Part shown: piece after piece, positions 55,723 through 64,000 of the stretch
How the letters are laid out: every line of letters begins with the position of its first letter
How positions within the stretch are numbered: the first letter of the stretch is position 1
Assembly (NCBI RefSeq): GCF_002953195.1
Contig: NZ_CP026377.1
Location: 3,348,001-3,412,000 of the forward strand
DNA: 64,000 nt
Reading direction: 5' to 3'
DNA from: Mixta gaviniae
GTDB lineage: Bacteria; Pseudomonadota; Gammaproteobacteria; Enterobacterales; Enterobacteriaceae
Notes under the pieces: generated by a model
Told to the model about the DNA's origin: nothing
The model's input: only the letters and a program-made list of their open reading frames with translations
Database searches by the model: none
Program-made: the position numbers and the translations under genes

Positions 55723-58047
55723 TTACTCCACGGTAAAAGAGGCCGCCGCCACCTGACCGGCGCCATCCAGCACGCTGAGCTGATAGCGGCCGGGGCGCGT
55801 AAACACCAGCCGCTGCGAAAGGCTGCCGTCGGCGGCGCTCAGCACCTCGCCGTTGAGAAACCACCACCGCCCTTCCCCTTCCCCGCCCTGCACCGCGACG
55901 CTAAGCGATAATTCAGATTTTCCCGGCAAGCGGTGCAGAATTTGGCCGTCGCGCACGCCGGTCAGCAGCAATGGCAGCGCGCTGCTATCCGTTGCCGGCG
56001 GACAACTGGCCGATACCGGGGGCAGCCGCTGCGCGCGCCGCTCGCCGGGTTGCAGCCATGGTTCCAGCGGCACCGGCCACAGAAGCATCCGCTGCGATCG
56101 GGCGCCGCTGCAGTCCGCCGCCACCCGCTCTCCTTGCGCATTGAGCCACAGGCTTTGTCGCAGACCGAACGGCCCCTCCTGCCCGTCGGCAAGCAGCGTG
56201 GGCGGCGCGGTATCATTTAGCACCCAGCTCTGACGCCGCTGGCGGCAGCTGTCGTCGCCTGCAGGCAGCGGCTGCCCGCCGGGCCAGCACAGGGTTTGCG
56301 CGCTGACGCTCGCCGGCCGTGGATCGGCAGGCAGAATGCGCCCGCGCAGCTGCGGCGACGCCATCAGCAGATGGTGCAGTTGGTTAAGCACCGGGACGGC
56401 GCTTGCCACGCCATATTGGCCGGCGACCGGCGTGCCGTCGGGACGTCCGACCCATACGCCGATCAAATAGCGCGCGTTGATGCCGATAGCCCAGGCGTCG
56501 CGGTAGCCATAGCTGGTCCCGGTTTTCCAGGCCAGCGGCGCGACCGCGGGCAGCGCATCGTCAGGCTGCGGCAGCGCCTCGCCGGCCAGAATGCGGCGCA
56601 CTATCCAGGCGGCACCGGGCGACAGCAGCGGCCGCTCGACCAGCGGATCCTGCGCCAGCAGGCGCAGACGCGCCGCCTGCCCGTGGCGGGCGAAGGCGCT
56701 GTAAGCCGCCACAATCTCATCCATACGTGCGCCGGTGCCGCCAAGGATCAGCGACAGATTAGGCTCCGCCCCGGCGGGAAAGCGCAGGGTTAAACCGATA
56801 TTGCGTAGCGCCGCGGTCATCCGTTTCGGGCCATACGCCTCCAGCAGCTGCACCGCCGGCAGATTCAGCGAGCGCACCAGCGCCTCGCTGGCGCTGACCG
56901 GACCATGGAAACCGCTGTCGAAGTTGCCGGGGCGATAATCGCCAAAACGGCGCGGCACATCCTGCAGCAGCGATTCGCCGGCGATCAGGCCGTCATCCAG
57001 CGCCAGCCCGTAGAGAAAGGGTTTCAGTACCGATCCGGGGGATCGCACGCTGCTGACCATATCAACATGACCAAAGCGGCTGTCATCGTCCAGATCGACC
57101 GATCCCATCCAGGCGCGCACTTGCATCGTTGTATGATCGACCACCAGCACCGCCATAGAGGTGCGCGGCGGCAAGGATCCTTTCCAGCCCTGCGCCAGCG
57201 CCTCGATCTGACGCTGCAGCGAAGCGTTGATGGTGGTGGTGATTTTGGCCTGCCCGGAGAGCGACAGCGCGCGGCGCGCCAACAGCGGTGCCAACTGCGG
57301 CATCTGACGCGGCGCCAGCCATACCGGCTCCTGCATAATTTCTTCAACGGCAGATCGCGGCCAGACGTTATAGGTCGCCAGCCGCAGCAGCACCTTGTCG
57401 CGCGCGGCGCGCGCGCGTTCAGGCCAGCGGTCCGGCCGCAGGCGGCTCGGAGCCTGCGGCAGTACCGCCAGCAGCGCCGCTTCGCCGCGCGTCAGCGTTG
57501 AGGGCGGCTTGCCCAGCCAGCTCCAGCTGGCCGCGCCAATCCCCTCCAGCGTGCCGCCAAAAGGCGCGCGATTCAGATAGAGAGTCAGAATCTCACGTTT
57601 TGAGAGATGCCATTCCAGCTGCAACGCCCGCCAGGCCTGATGCAGCTTGCCGCTCAATGTACGCGGCTGCGGATCGATCAGGCGCGCCACCTGCATGGTG
57701 ATGGTGCTGCCGCCAGAGACAATCCCACCGCCGCGCAGATCCTGCCAGGCGGCGCGCAGGATCGCCAGCGGGTTGATGCCCGGGTGATGCCAGAACCAGC
57801 GATCTTCATAGGTCAGCAGCGCCTGCAGATACCAGGGAGAAACCTCTTCCGGCGTGACCGGATAACGCCAGATGCCGTTTTTATCGGCGAAGCGCCACAG
57901 TGGCGTGCCATCTTCTGCCACGACCACGCGCGCGGGCGCTACCTGCCGCAGCGGCAGAGGAAAAAGACGATCCGCCAGCCACAGCAGGGCCGCCAGCAGG
58001 CACAGGCTGAGCAGAATGATTTTTAGGGTGCGTAGAACCGCTTTCAT
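55723..58047 (-). CDS. pbpC: Penicillin-binding protein 1C
   Basis: 774 residues (E. coli 770). One N-terminal membrane helix (about 8-25), a glycosyltransferase domain (EDRWFWHHPG; GGSTITMQVARL), a transpeptidase domain with SPGSVLKPF (SxxK) and KTGTSYG, and the PBP1C-specific C-terminal domain. It polymerises and may crosslink peptidoglycan, and is paired with the alpha-2-macroglobulin YfhM just upstream. The start codon directly follows the T-run of a terminator-like hairpin, so no Shine-Dalgarno is visible. Confidence 0.96.
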   Translation of the reverse strand: MKAVLRTLKIILLSLCLLAALLWLADRLFPLPLRQVAPARVVVAEDGTPLWRFADKNGIWRYPVTPEEVSPWYLQALLTYEDRWFWHHPGINPLAILRAAWQDLRGGGIVSGGSTITMQVARLIDPQPRTLSGKLHQAWRALQLEWHLSKREILTLYLNRAPFGGTLEGIGAASWSWLGKPPSTLTRGEAALLAVLPQAPSRLRPDRWPERARAARDKVLLRLATYNVWPRSAVEEIMQEPVWLAPRQMPQLAPLLARRALSLSGQAKITTTINASLQRQIEALAQGWKGSLPPRTSMAVLVVDHTTMQVRAWMGSVDLDDDSRFGHVDMVSSVRSPGSVLKPFLYGLALDDGLIAGESLLQDVPRRFGDYRPGNFDSGFHGPVSASEALVRSLNLPAVQLLEAYGPKRMTAALRNIGLTLRFPAGAEPNLSLILGGTGARMDEIVAAYSAFARHGQAARLRLLAQDPLVERPLLSPGAAWIVRRILAGEALPQPDDALPAVAPLAWKTGTSYGYRDAWAIGINARYLIGVWVGRPDGTPVAGQYGVASAVPVLNQLHHLLMASPQLRGRILPADPRPASVSAQTLCWPGGQPLPAGDDSCRQRRQSWVLNDTAPPTLLADGQEGPFGLRQSLWLNAQGERVAADCSGARSQRMLLWPVPLEPWLQPGERRAQRLPPVSASCPPATDSSALPLLLTGVRDGQILHRLPGKSELSLSVAVQGGEGEGRWWFLNGEVLSAADGSLSQRLVFTRPGRYQLSVLDGAGQVAAASFTVE

Positions 58048-58079
58048 AAAAAACAGCGCCCGGCATGTTAGCCGGGCGC
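58048..58079 (-). terminator. Terminator-like hairpin in the yfhM-pbpC gap
   Basis: Stem GCGCCCGGC/GCCGGGCGC (9 bp, 6-nt loop) then TGTTTTTT directly before the pbpC ATG, on the minus strand. The hairpin fills the 36-bp gap almost completely. Confidence 0.85.
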
Positions 58080-58083
58080 CCTT

Positions 58084-61000
58084 TTAGCGGACCGTCAGGC
58101 GTGCCGGCGTTGCGCCGGTCGCACGCCACTGCGGCACATACATCGATTCCACCTGCGGCGCCGGAACCTGGTAGCTGCCCGGCGTAACCGCGCGCGCCAG
58201 ATAGAGCAGCTCTACCGGCCGGTAGCCGTCAACATCAATAGCAGCGACGAAGCGATCGTCCCGGAACTCCAGATGCTTAATGCTGGCTTGCTGCATATCA
58301 CTCATCAACTCCTGCACGTTGGCGGCGCTTTCGCCGAGGCTGGCGCTGCTACTGGCAAGGTTCTGGTTTTCCAGTTCCAGCCCGGCGGGCAGCAGGTCAG
58401 TGACCAGCGCATCCGGCACGCGATCGTTCGCCGAGACGGTCAGATGCACCAGCAGCAGCTGCCCGCTCTCCAGTGAGGCCAGCGACAGCGGCTTACCGTT
58501 GAGATCGAGATATTCGCGACGCACGGCAAGGTTCTGGCTGACGACGCCCGGCGGCGTTTGCGCATAGCCAACGACATCCAGCCGACCGTAGAGCGGCGAT
58601 TCGCTTTGGCTGGCGACCGCCACTCCGGCAGCCAGCTGCGTTGCGCTGAGCGGCAGAATGCGGGTCGGGTTGTTGCCCGGCGACAGCGCCTGCCCGTTAA
58701 GGCTGGCCTGCCACGTTGCCCCTTCGTCCTGCTCCAGCGCGCGTCCGGCGAGGAACAGTGCGTTATTCTCCTGCGTTGACAGCCACTGCTTCGCGTTCAG
58801 CTGCTGTGCCAGGGTGATGATGAGCTGATCCTGCGCCTTCGGCAGCAGCTGATACTCACGCAGCAGCGTCAGGATCTGCGCGCTGTCGCGCAGTGGGCTG
58901 CCGTAATCTTCCAGCCAGTAGAGGCGCGCTGGACGCGTGCTGTTCACACCCTGATTCAGCAGCGCGTTGGCGCGCGGCGCATCGCCCATCAGCTTCATCG
59001 CCACGCCCAGCTGCACCAGCGCCAGCCCTGATTTCGCCTGCGCCCGCTGCTCATAGAGCGCGCGCAGCGCGCCCAACGGCGCTTTCTGCTGGCGGGCCAG
59101 CACCAGCGCGGCATAGGCCTGCGCGTTGAAACGGGTCGCGGCGGCGTCGTTGCTGTAATAGACCTCAACCTGAGTACCATCCTGCAGATAGCGCAGCAGG
59201 CGTTCATTGCCTTTCGCCAGCATCGTTTTATCAACGCTATAGCCCTGCTCAACCGCGCGGGTCAGGAAATCCATCGCATAGGCGGTCAGCCAGAACTCTT
59301 CGGCGCTCTCCTTGCTCCAGAGACCGAATCCGCCGTTATAGCGCTGCATCTGGCCGATGCGGTCAATGCCGGTATCGATCGCCGCGCGACGTTCCGCGTC
59401 GCTGCCGCTCTTAATGCCCAGCGCCGCCAGTTCGGCATGGTTGGTATAGAGCGACGGCCACAGACCGCTGATGGTCTGCTCAAGGCAGCCGTAGGGGTAG
59501 GCATAGAGTTCGCTGATGTAGCGCGCAATATTCAACGGCGGACGGCCGCTAAGCGCCAGTTGCCCCTGCACTGTCTCCGGTGCCAGGCCGCTTAAGGCGT
59601 CAGCCGGCAGCTGCCACGGCATATCGGCATGAACCACGCTATTGAAGCTGCGGGTTTCCGCCGGCCAGGCGGGCCGCACGCCAATCGTCCAGTGCCCTTT
59701 ACTCAGCGGCAAGGTTTCGCCCGGCACTTCCAGCCCGCTAATCACGGCGTCTATGGCGCCTTCGCCATAGCCCATTGCGGCGCTGACCGGAATAAACAGC
59801 GTTGTGCGCTGGCCCGGGCGCAGCCTGAGCTGGCGCGACGCGCTATCCGCCAGTTGCACCAACCCGCTGGCCTGCAGATTCACCATCAGCGTTTGCGGAT
59901 AGTCGGTCAGGTTAGTGACATCCAGCGCCAGGCGGCTACTGTCGCCGCCGGCAAGGAAACGCGGCATCGCCAGCTGTGTAATCAGCGGCGCGGCAACCAC
60001 GACGTTGCTTTCACTCTGGCCGAAACGATCGTCGCTCCAGGCCTGAGCCATCAGGCGCATCTCGCCGTTGAATTCCGGGATCGGCAGCGTAATGGTGCCC
60101 TCGCCGTTAGCATCGAGCGTAACCGGCTGCAGCTGAGTGGCCAAAATATTGACATGGTTAACCGGCGGCTTGCCGCCGCGCGCCAGCGGATCGCCTTCAT
60201 CGCCGTCGCCGCCGAAGCGTAAGGCGGCCAGCCTGCCCTGCCCTTCGATCAGCTGCCCGTAGACATCATATTGATCGGCGTTATAACGCTTGCGGCCGAA
60301 AAAGGCAGCATAGGGATCGGGCGTTTTATAGTCGGTGATATTCAGCACGCCGCTGTCCACCACCGAGAGCAGCACCTGCACCTGTTTCGGCAACGTCTCG
60401 CCTGCGGCGGCTTTGACTTTAACCGTCAGGTTCTGATTTGGACGAATTTTTTGCGGCGCCGTCAGCGTCAGGTTCAGGCGGCGCGCCTCGTCCTGCATCG
60501 GCAGATGCAGGATGCCCACCGCCCGTTTCGGCGTGGTCCCCTGCGCTTTGTCGCCGGGGCGGATCACCAGCGCACTGAAGTAAAGATCGTGACGACGCCA
60601 CGCTTTATCAATCGGCACCTCAACATCCACGCCTCCGGCAGGCACATCGACCGTTTGCCACCAGAGCGGGCCGTTGCTCGACTCCACCATCAGATAGCCT
60701 TTGCCGGCGGCAGGCGCTTCTATATGTACCTGCGCCCTTACGCCCGGCTGATAGTTAGCTTTGTCCAGCTTCAGCTTGACCTGATCGGGCCGTACGGCGC
60801 CGGTGCCGTCGGTATTATCCTGCCAGCTGTAGCCCGCCCAGAAGCGCACGCTGCTGCGGGCGGTTTCATCAGGCGCTGCCACTTCGATGCGATAGGGACC
60901 CCACTCCACCGGGAAAGCGACCTTCACTTCTCCCTGGTCCGAGAGCGTCAGCCGGCGCGTCTCTTCGACCAGATCTTTTTGATCGTAACGCGACTGCCAG

Positions 61001-63042
61001 CCCTCGCCTTCGGCAAAGCTCCAGTAGTAGTCGCGGCGCTCGCGAATCAGCCGTACCTCGACCTGCTTGCCGGCGACTTTTTCTCCGCGCGCGTTAGCCA
61101 GCACGATGCTGAATTCCGCGCTGCCGTTTTCATCCACCACCGGCTGCGCGGTGGAGGTATCGTTACGGTAGTCATAGACCTCTTTGCTGCTGAACAGCGG
61201 ACGAATGCCCGGCAGGACGTCAGCAGGCCAGATCGCCTGGCTGACGCGACGCGTCACCGGACGGCCACCGCTCTCCAGCAGGCTCGCCTGCAGAATCAAC
61301 TGCGCAGGGGAATGCATTTCCTGCCAGGATGAGGGCGCGGCGACGGCGGTTTCTCCCTGCGGATCCAGCGTCAGATCGATCTCATCCAGATTACGCTTAA
61401 GCCCCTCTTCGACGATATCGCCGAACTGATAGCCCGGCAGTGATTTCACCGCCTCACGATCGGGACGCAAGAACAGCTGCCCCTGCAGACGATTGCCCGC
61501 CGCAGGCGCGCCGTAGAGGTAGCGCCCATTAACACGGAAAGTAATGTCGCTATCCGGCGCGACCGGATCGGCGCTGGCCGACAGGCTGAGCGCCATCCGC
61601 TCCGGCATAAAATCTTCCACGCTGAACGGCCACTGCCGCGGACGGCCATCGCCCGCGTCGACGCGCAGCATCCAGCGGCCGGTCGGCGCGCTCTGTGGCA
61701 GCGAATAACGCAGCTGCCACAGGCCATGTTCCGGCTGCCAGACCTGTGTGCGCGCCACATCGCCGTCCGGTTTGACGATCTCCAGTTTGACCGGCTGCGG
61801 CGGCAGCGGTTTGCCGTCGGCGTCGCGCATCAGCGCATTGGCGATCAGCGTCTCGCCGGGACGATAGAGATCGCGCGGGCCGAAGATAAACAGCTGTTTG
61901 TCGTAACCTTCAGGGCCGGCGACGGCGAATTCCGCCAGATCAAGCGCCGGACGGCTAAGATCGAGTAGCGAAGTTTGATCGTTTTTCGTCGCCAGGATCA
62001 GCTTCGCCTTCGCCTGCCAGGGCAGCGTAACGTGCCCCTGGTCGTCGGTCGTGGCCTGCTTCAGGGTCTGTCCTTTTTCATCCAGCATGGTCAGCGTGAC
62101 GCCCTCCAGCGGCGCGCCATCTTCCAGCCGCTGGCTGAAGAGATCGACCTGCTGCGGGAACTGGTGCAGCGAAAGGCCGATGTCGCTGAGCGTAAACAGG
62201 GTAGCCGCATTGCTGTAGCTGTAGCTGCCCGCCTGCTTCATCACCGCCAGATAGACGCCGGGCTGCGCCAGCGGCTTAATATCGCCGAGCGGCAGCTGCA
62301 GCTGTTCACGTGTGTTACGTGCCGGGTTAAGATCAAAGCGGCCGGTATAAACCAGATCCGCCTTCTGCAGCAGCGACTCAGACTGCCAGGTCTGCAGGCT
62401 GTTGCCATACTGCCAGTCGGCGATAAAGGAAGGGAGCGAGGCGGTTTTGATACGGAAAAAGTCGACGTCCACCTGGCTGACGTTAAGCGCCATCACCGGC
62501 AGCCCTTTGGCGATGCGCGTCGGCAGCAGCGAGCCACGACTGGCGAAGCCGACCATCGGCTGAATGTCGCGGGTGGTCAGGGTCTGCTCCGCCGTTTGCG
62601 CCAGCGTAGCGCCGTTTGCCGCCTTCAGCCCACTATCGATGCGCACTTTAAGCTGGCGTGCCGGCTCCAGATGGCGGAAGCGCAGCTCTTTGCGGTTGGG
62701 CGAAAGCTCCCAGCCGCCTTCAACCGCACCGCTTTTGCTGTCGGTCAGGTGAGCATATTGGCTAACGTTCTGCTGATCGTCCAGCGAGACGGAAAAGGTG
62801 ACCACCAGCGTGCCGGCGCCGTCGAGCTGCACTTCAGAGATATCGATAACCTGCAGCGGCTTGCCCTGTTCCCGCGCCAGCTGCGCGGCGCGCTGTTCGG
62901 CGCTTATCGCCGGCGCGGCCTGCGCCGGCGCCGACTTGCTGGCCGCGGCGGTGGACGGCGTGGCTTTATTATCATCATCACAGCCGCTCAGCAGCAGCGA
63001 CAGCAGCAGCGCTGCGCCTGCTCTATACCTTAACCCTGACAT
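58084..63042 (-). CDS. yfhM: Bacterial alpha-2-macroglobulin lipoprotein YfhM (ECAM)
   Basis: 1652 residues from the ATG at 63042 (GGAGAAAAT upstream); E. coli has 1653. The lipobox is LLLSGCDDD; Asp at +2 predicts retention in the inner membrane. Successive macroglobulin domains are followed by the thioester motif CLEQ in YAYPYGCLEQT, within the helical TED domain. It traps proteases that breach the outer membrane and protects cell-wall synthesis together with PBP1C (pbpC, next gene). The frame from 63090 would add 16 residues and is not supported. Confidence 0.97.
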   Translation of the reverse strand: MSGLRYRAGAALLLSLLLSGCDDDNKATPSTAAASKSAPAQAAPAISAEQRAAQLAREQGKPLQVIDISEVQLDGAGTLVVTFSVSLDDQQNVSQYAHLTDSKSGAVEGGWELSPNRKELRFRHLEPARQLKVRIDSGLKAANGATLAQTAEQTLTTRDIQPMVGFASRGSLLPTRIAKGLPVMALNVSQVDVDFFRIKTASLPSFIADWQYGNSLQTWQSESLLQKADLVYTGRFDLNPARNTREQLQLPLGDIKPLAQPGVYLAVMKQAGSYSYSNAATLFTLSDIGLSLHQFPQQVDLFSQRLEDGAPLEGVTLTMLDEKGQTLKQATTDDQGHVTLPWQAKAKLILATKNDQTSLLDLSRPALDLAEFAVAGPEGYDKQLFIFGPRDLYRPGETLIANALMRDADGKPLPPQPVKLEIVKPDGDVARTQVWQPEHGLWQLRYSLPQSAPTGRWMLRVDAGDGRPRQWPFSVEDFMPERMALSLSASADPVAPDSDITFRVNGRYLYGAPAAGNRLQGQLFLRPDREAVKSLPGYQFGDIVEEGLKRNLDEIDLTLDPQGETAVAAPSSWQEMHSPAQLILQASLLESGGRPVTRRVSQAIWPADVLPGIRPLFSSKEVYDYRNDTSTAQPVVDENGSAEFSIVLANARGEKVAGKQVEVRLIRERRDYYWSFAEGEGWQSRYDQKDLVEETRRLTLSDQGEVKVAFPVEWGPYRIEVAAPDETARSSVRFWAGYSWQDNTDGTGAVRPDQVKLKLDKANYQPGVRAQVHIEAPAAGKGYLMVESSNGPLWWQTVDVPAGGVDVEVPIDKAWRRHDLYFSALVIRPGDKAQGTTPKRAVGILHLPMQDEARRLNLTLTAPQKIRPNQNLTVKVKAAAGETLPKQVQVLLSVVDSGVLNITDYKTPDPYAAFFGRKRYNADQYDVYGQLIEGQGRLAALRFGGDGDEGDPLARGGKPPVNHVNILATQLQPVTLDANGEGTITLPIPEFNGEMRLMAQAWSDDRFGQSESNVVVAAPLITQLAMPRFLAGGDSSRLALDVTNLTDYPQTLMVNLQASGLVQLADSASRQLRLRPGQRTTLFIPVSAAMGYGEGAIDAVISGLEVPGETLPLSKGHWTIGVRPAWPAETRSFNSVVHADMPWQLPADALSGLAPETVQGQLALSGRPPLNIARYISELYAYPYGCLEQTISGLWPSLYTNHAELAALGIKSGSDAERRAAIDTGIDRIGQMQRYNGGFGLWSKESAEEFWLTAYAMDFLTRAVEQGYSVDKTMLAKGNERLLRYLQDGTQVEVYYSNDAAATRFNAQAYAALVLARQQKAPLGALRALYEQRAQAKSGLALVQLGVAMKLMGDAPRANALLNQGVNSTRPARLYWLEDYGSPLRDSAQILTLLREYQLLPKAQDQLIITLAQQLNAKQWLSTQENNALFLAGRALEQDEGATWQASLNGQALSPGNNPTRILPLSATQLAAGVAVASQSESPLYGRLDVVGYAQTPPGVVSQNLAVRREYLDLNGKPLSLASLESGQLLLVHLTVSANDRVPDALVTDLLPAGLELENQNLASSSASLGESAANVQELMSDMQQASIKHLEFRDDRFVAAIDVDGYRPVELLYLARAVTPGSYQVPAPQVESMYVPQWRATGATPARLTVR

Positions 63043-63360
63043 ATTTTCTCCATGGCGAAAGTGCCCTGTAAAACAGGGCGCCATTATCACCTGAAAGTAA
63101 AAAAAATTTAACAGCCCGCGTCATATTTCACCGGCTGACGTTATCGCGCCGGGAGGCAAGGATGACAAGCGCTTATCGCCGCGGCGGCTTTTAATTGCGG
63201 CCGGTGCCGCAAACCCGCTGTAAAAATGCGCCTGCCTGCGGCGCTTTATGCGGCCTGTTTTCCGAATCTATAATCCGGCTCGCAGCCTTACGGATTGGGT
63301 CTTGAGATAGGCCGCGAGATCGTCGACACTCATTGCACATCAATGGATATTGAGGTTGTT
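63043..63360. promoter_or_regulatory. Divergent yfhM-sseA control region
   Basis: About 320 bp without a gene. A perfect TATAAT at 63269-63274 on the plus strand, with TTTATG at 63245-63250 (18-bp spacing), is a plausible sseA promoter. A 6-bp inverted repeat CCCTGT/ACAGGG lies in the yfhM leader near 63065-63080. Nothing else is recognised. Confidence 0.45.
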
Positions 63361-64000
63361 ATGACATCCGCTCTCTTTGTAACCGCACAGTGGTTAGCCG
63401 AACATCAGAACGATGCCGACTTGCAAATTATTGACGCGCGCATGGCGCCGGCCGGCCAGGAGCATCTGCGCGATATGCGCGCCGAATACCGCGCCGGGCA
63501 TCTGCCTAACGCGCCCTTTTTCGATATCGAGCAGCTTTCCGATCGCCATAGCCCCTATCCGCATATGATGCCGCGCGCCGAATCCTTCGCCGTGGCGATG
63601 CGCGAGCTGGGCGTCGACAGCAGTAAGCATCTGGTGGTGTATGACGAGGGCAATCTCTTTTCCGCGCCGCGCGCCTGGTGGATGCTGCGCGCGTTCGGCG
63701 TTGAGCGCGTTTCGCTACTGGCCGGCGGGCTGGCGGGCTGGAAACAGGCGGGCTATGCGCTGCAAACCGGCGACGTGGCGCTGCCGGAGGCAGAGTTTGA
63801 GGCGCGCTACGACGCAAGCCTGGTGAAAAGCGTGACCGACGTGCTGCTGATCAGCCATGAAGGCACAGCGCAGCTGATCGATGCGCGTCCGGCCAACCGC
63901 TTTAACGGCGAAGTTGACGAGCCGCGTCCAGGCCTGCGCCGCGGCCACATTCCCGGCAGCCTGAACGTGCCGTGGGGCGAGCTGGTGGTTGACGGGCAAC
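63361..64000 (+). CDS. sseA: 3-mercaptopyruvate sulfurtransferase SseA (3' end outside window)
   Basis: About 213 residues are present. The inactive N-terminal rhodanese domain is complete (IIDARMAPAG, LVVYDEGNLFSAPRAWWML, LAGGLAGWKQAGY) and the catalytic C-terminal domain begins (LIDARPANRFNGE, RRGHIPGSLNVPW). The catalytic CGSGVT-type cysteine loop lies beyond the window. It moves sulfur from 3-mercaptopyruvate to thiols or cyanide. It is divergent from yfhM, as in E. coli. Confidence 0.96.
   Translation, partial: MTSALFVTAQWLAEHQNDADLQIIDARMAPAGQEHLRDMRAEYRAGHLPNAPFFDIEQLSDRHSPYPHMMPRAESFAVAMRELGVDSSKHLVVYDEGNLFSAPRAWWMLRAFGVERVSLLAGGLAGWKQAGYALQTGDVALPEAEFEARYDASLVKSVTDVLLISHEGTAQLIDARPANRFNGEVDEPRPGLRRGHIPGSLNVPWGELVVDGQ

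Overview
This is chromosomal DNA of a GC-rich member of the Enterobacterales, most likely Erwiniaceae (Pantoea/Mixta/Erwinia type). Protein after protein reads as a close homologue of the E. coli genes around sseA-ndk-hisS-guaBA-ppk-purMN-upp-hda-bepA, in the same order. Non-E. coli additions (mgtE, protealysin/emfourin, a second pstCAB set, gcd at this position) point to the Erwiniaceae. The genus is inferred; no rRNA or tRNA gene lies in the window.

Layout. 1-2.7 kb: the N-terminal part of a membrane diguanylate cyclase and two tandem membrane-anchored DsrE-like proteins. 3.4-6 kb: bepA, yfgD and hda (hda with a CTG start). 6.3-8.7 kb: an AT-rich accessory cassette of GNAT acetyltransferase, PAS/LuxR regulator and NCS1 permease. 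8.9-12.8 kb: pyrimidine salvage (upp-uraA) and, divergently, purMN under a PurR operator. 12.9-17.4 kb: pstC-pstA-pstB with very large periplasmic insertions, divergent from ppk-ppx (17.6-21.2 kb), so phosphate import faces polyphosphate metabolism. ppk carries a one-base frameshift. 21.2-26.0 kb: tehB, pdeF (yfgF), yfgG and mgtE. 26.0-31.1 kb: variable DNA with an unknown gene, a decayed copy of the guaA 3' end, an ArsR regulator, a frameshifted Old Yellow Enzyme gene, an epoxide hydrolase, imperfect tandem repeats and a large hairpin, ending at intact guaA. This looks like remains of one or more islands inserted at the guaA 3' end. 31.1-35.8 kb: guaA, guaB and xseA. 35.9-45.0 kb: a second accessory block with a GH31 glycosidase and hexuronate-type MFS transporter under a divergent LacI regulator, the protease/inhibitor pair protealysin-emfourin, and membrane glucose dehydrogenase. 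45.4-63.0 kb: conserved yfgJ, der, bamB, yfgM, hisS, ispG, rodZ, pilW, rlmN, ndk, pbpC and yfhM, all on the minus strand. The window ends inside sseA on the plus strand.

Most conserved genes serve nucleotide synthesis and salvage (purMN, guaBA, upp-uraA, ndk), cell-envelope assembly and defence (bepA, bamB, yfgM, rodZ, pbpC, yfhM), translation (hisS, der, rlmN) and isoprenoid synthesis (ispG). Novelty is concentrated in the insertions: the pst2/ppk junction, the guaA island remnant, and the two transport/regulator cassettes. I found no CRISPR array, integrase, transposase or tRNA.
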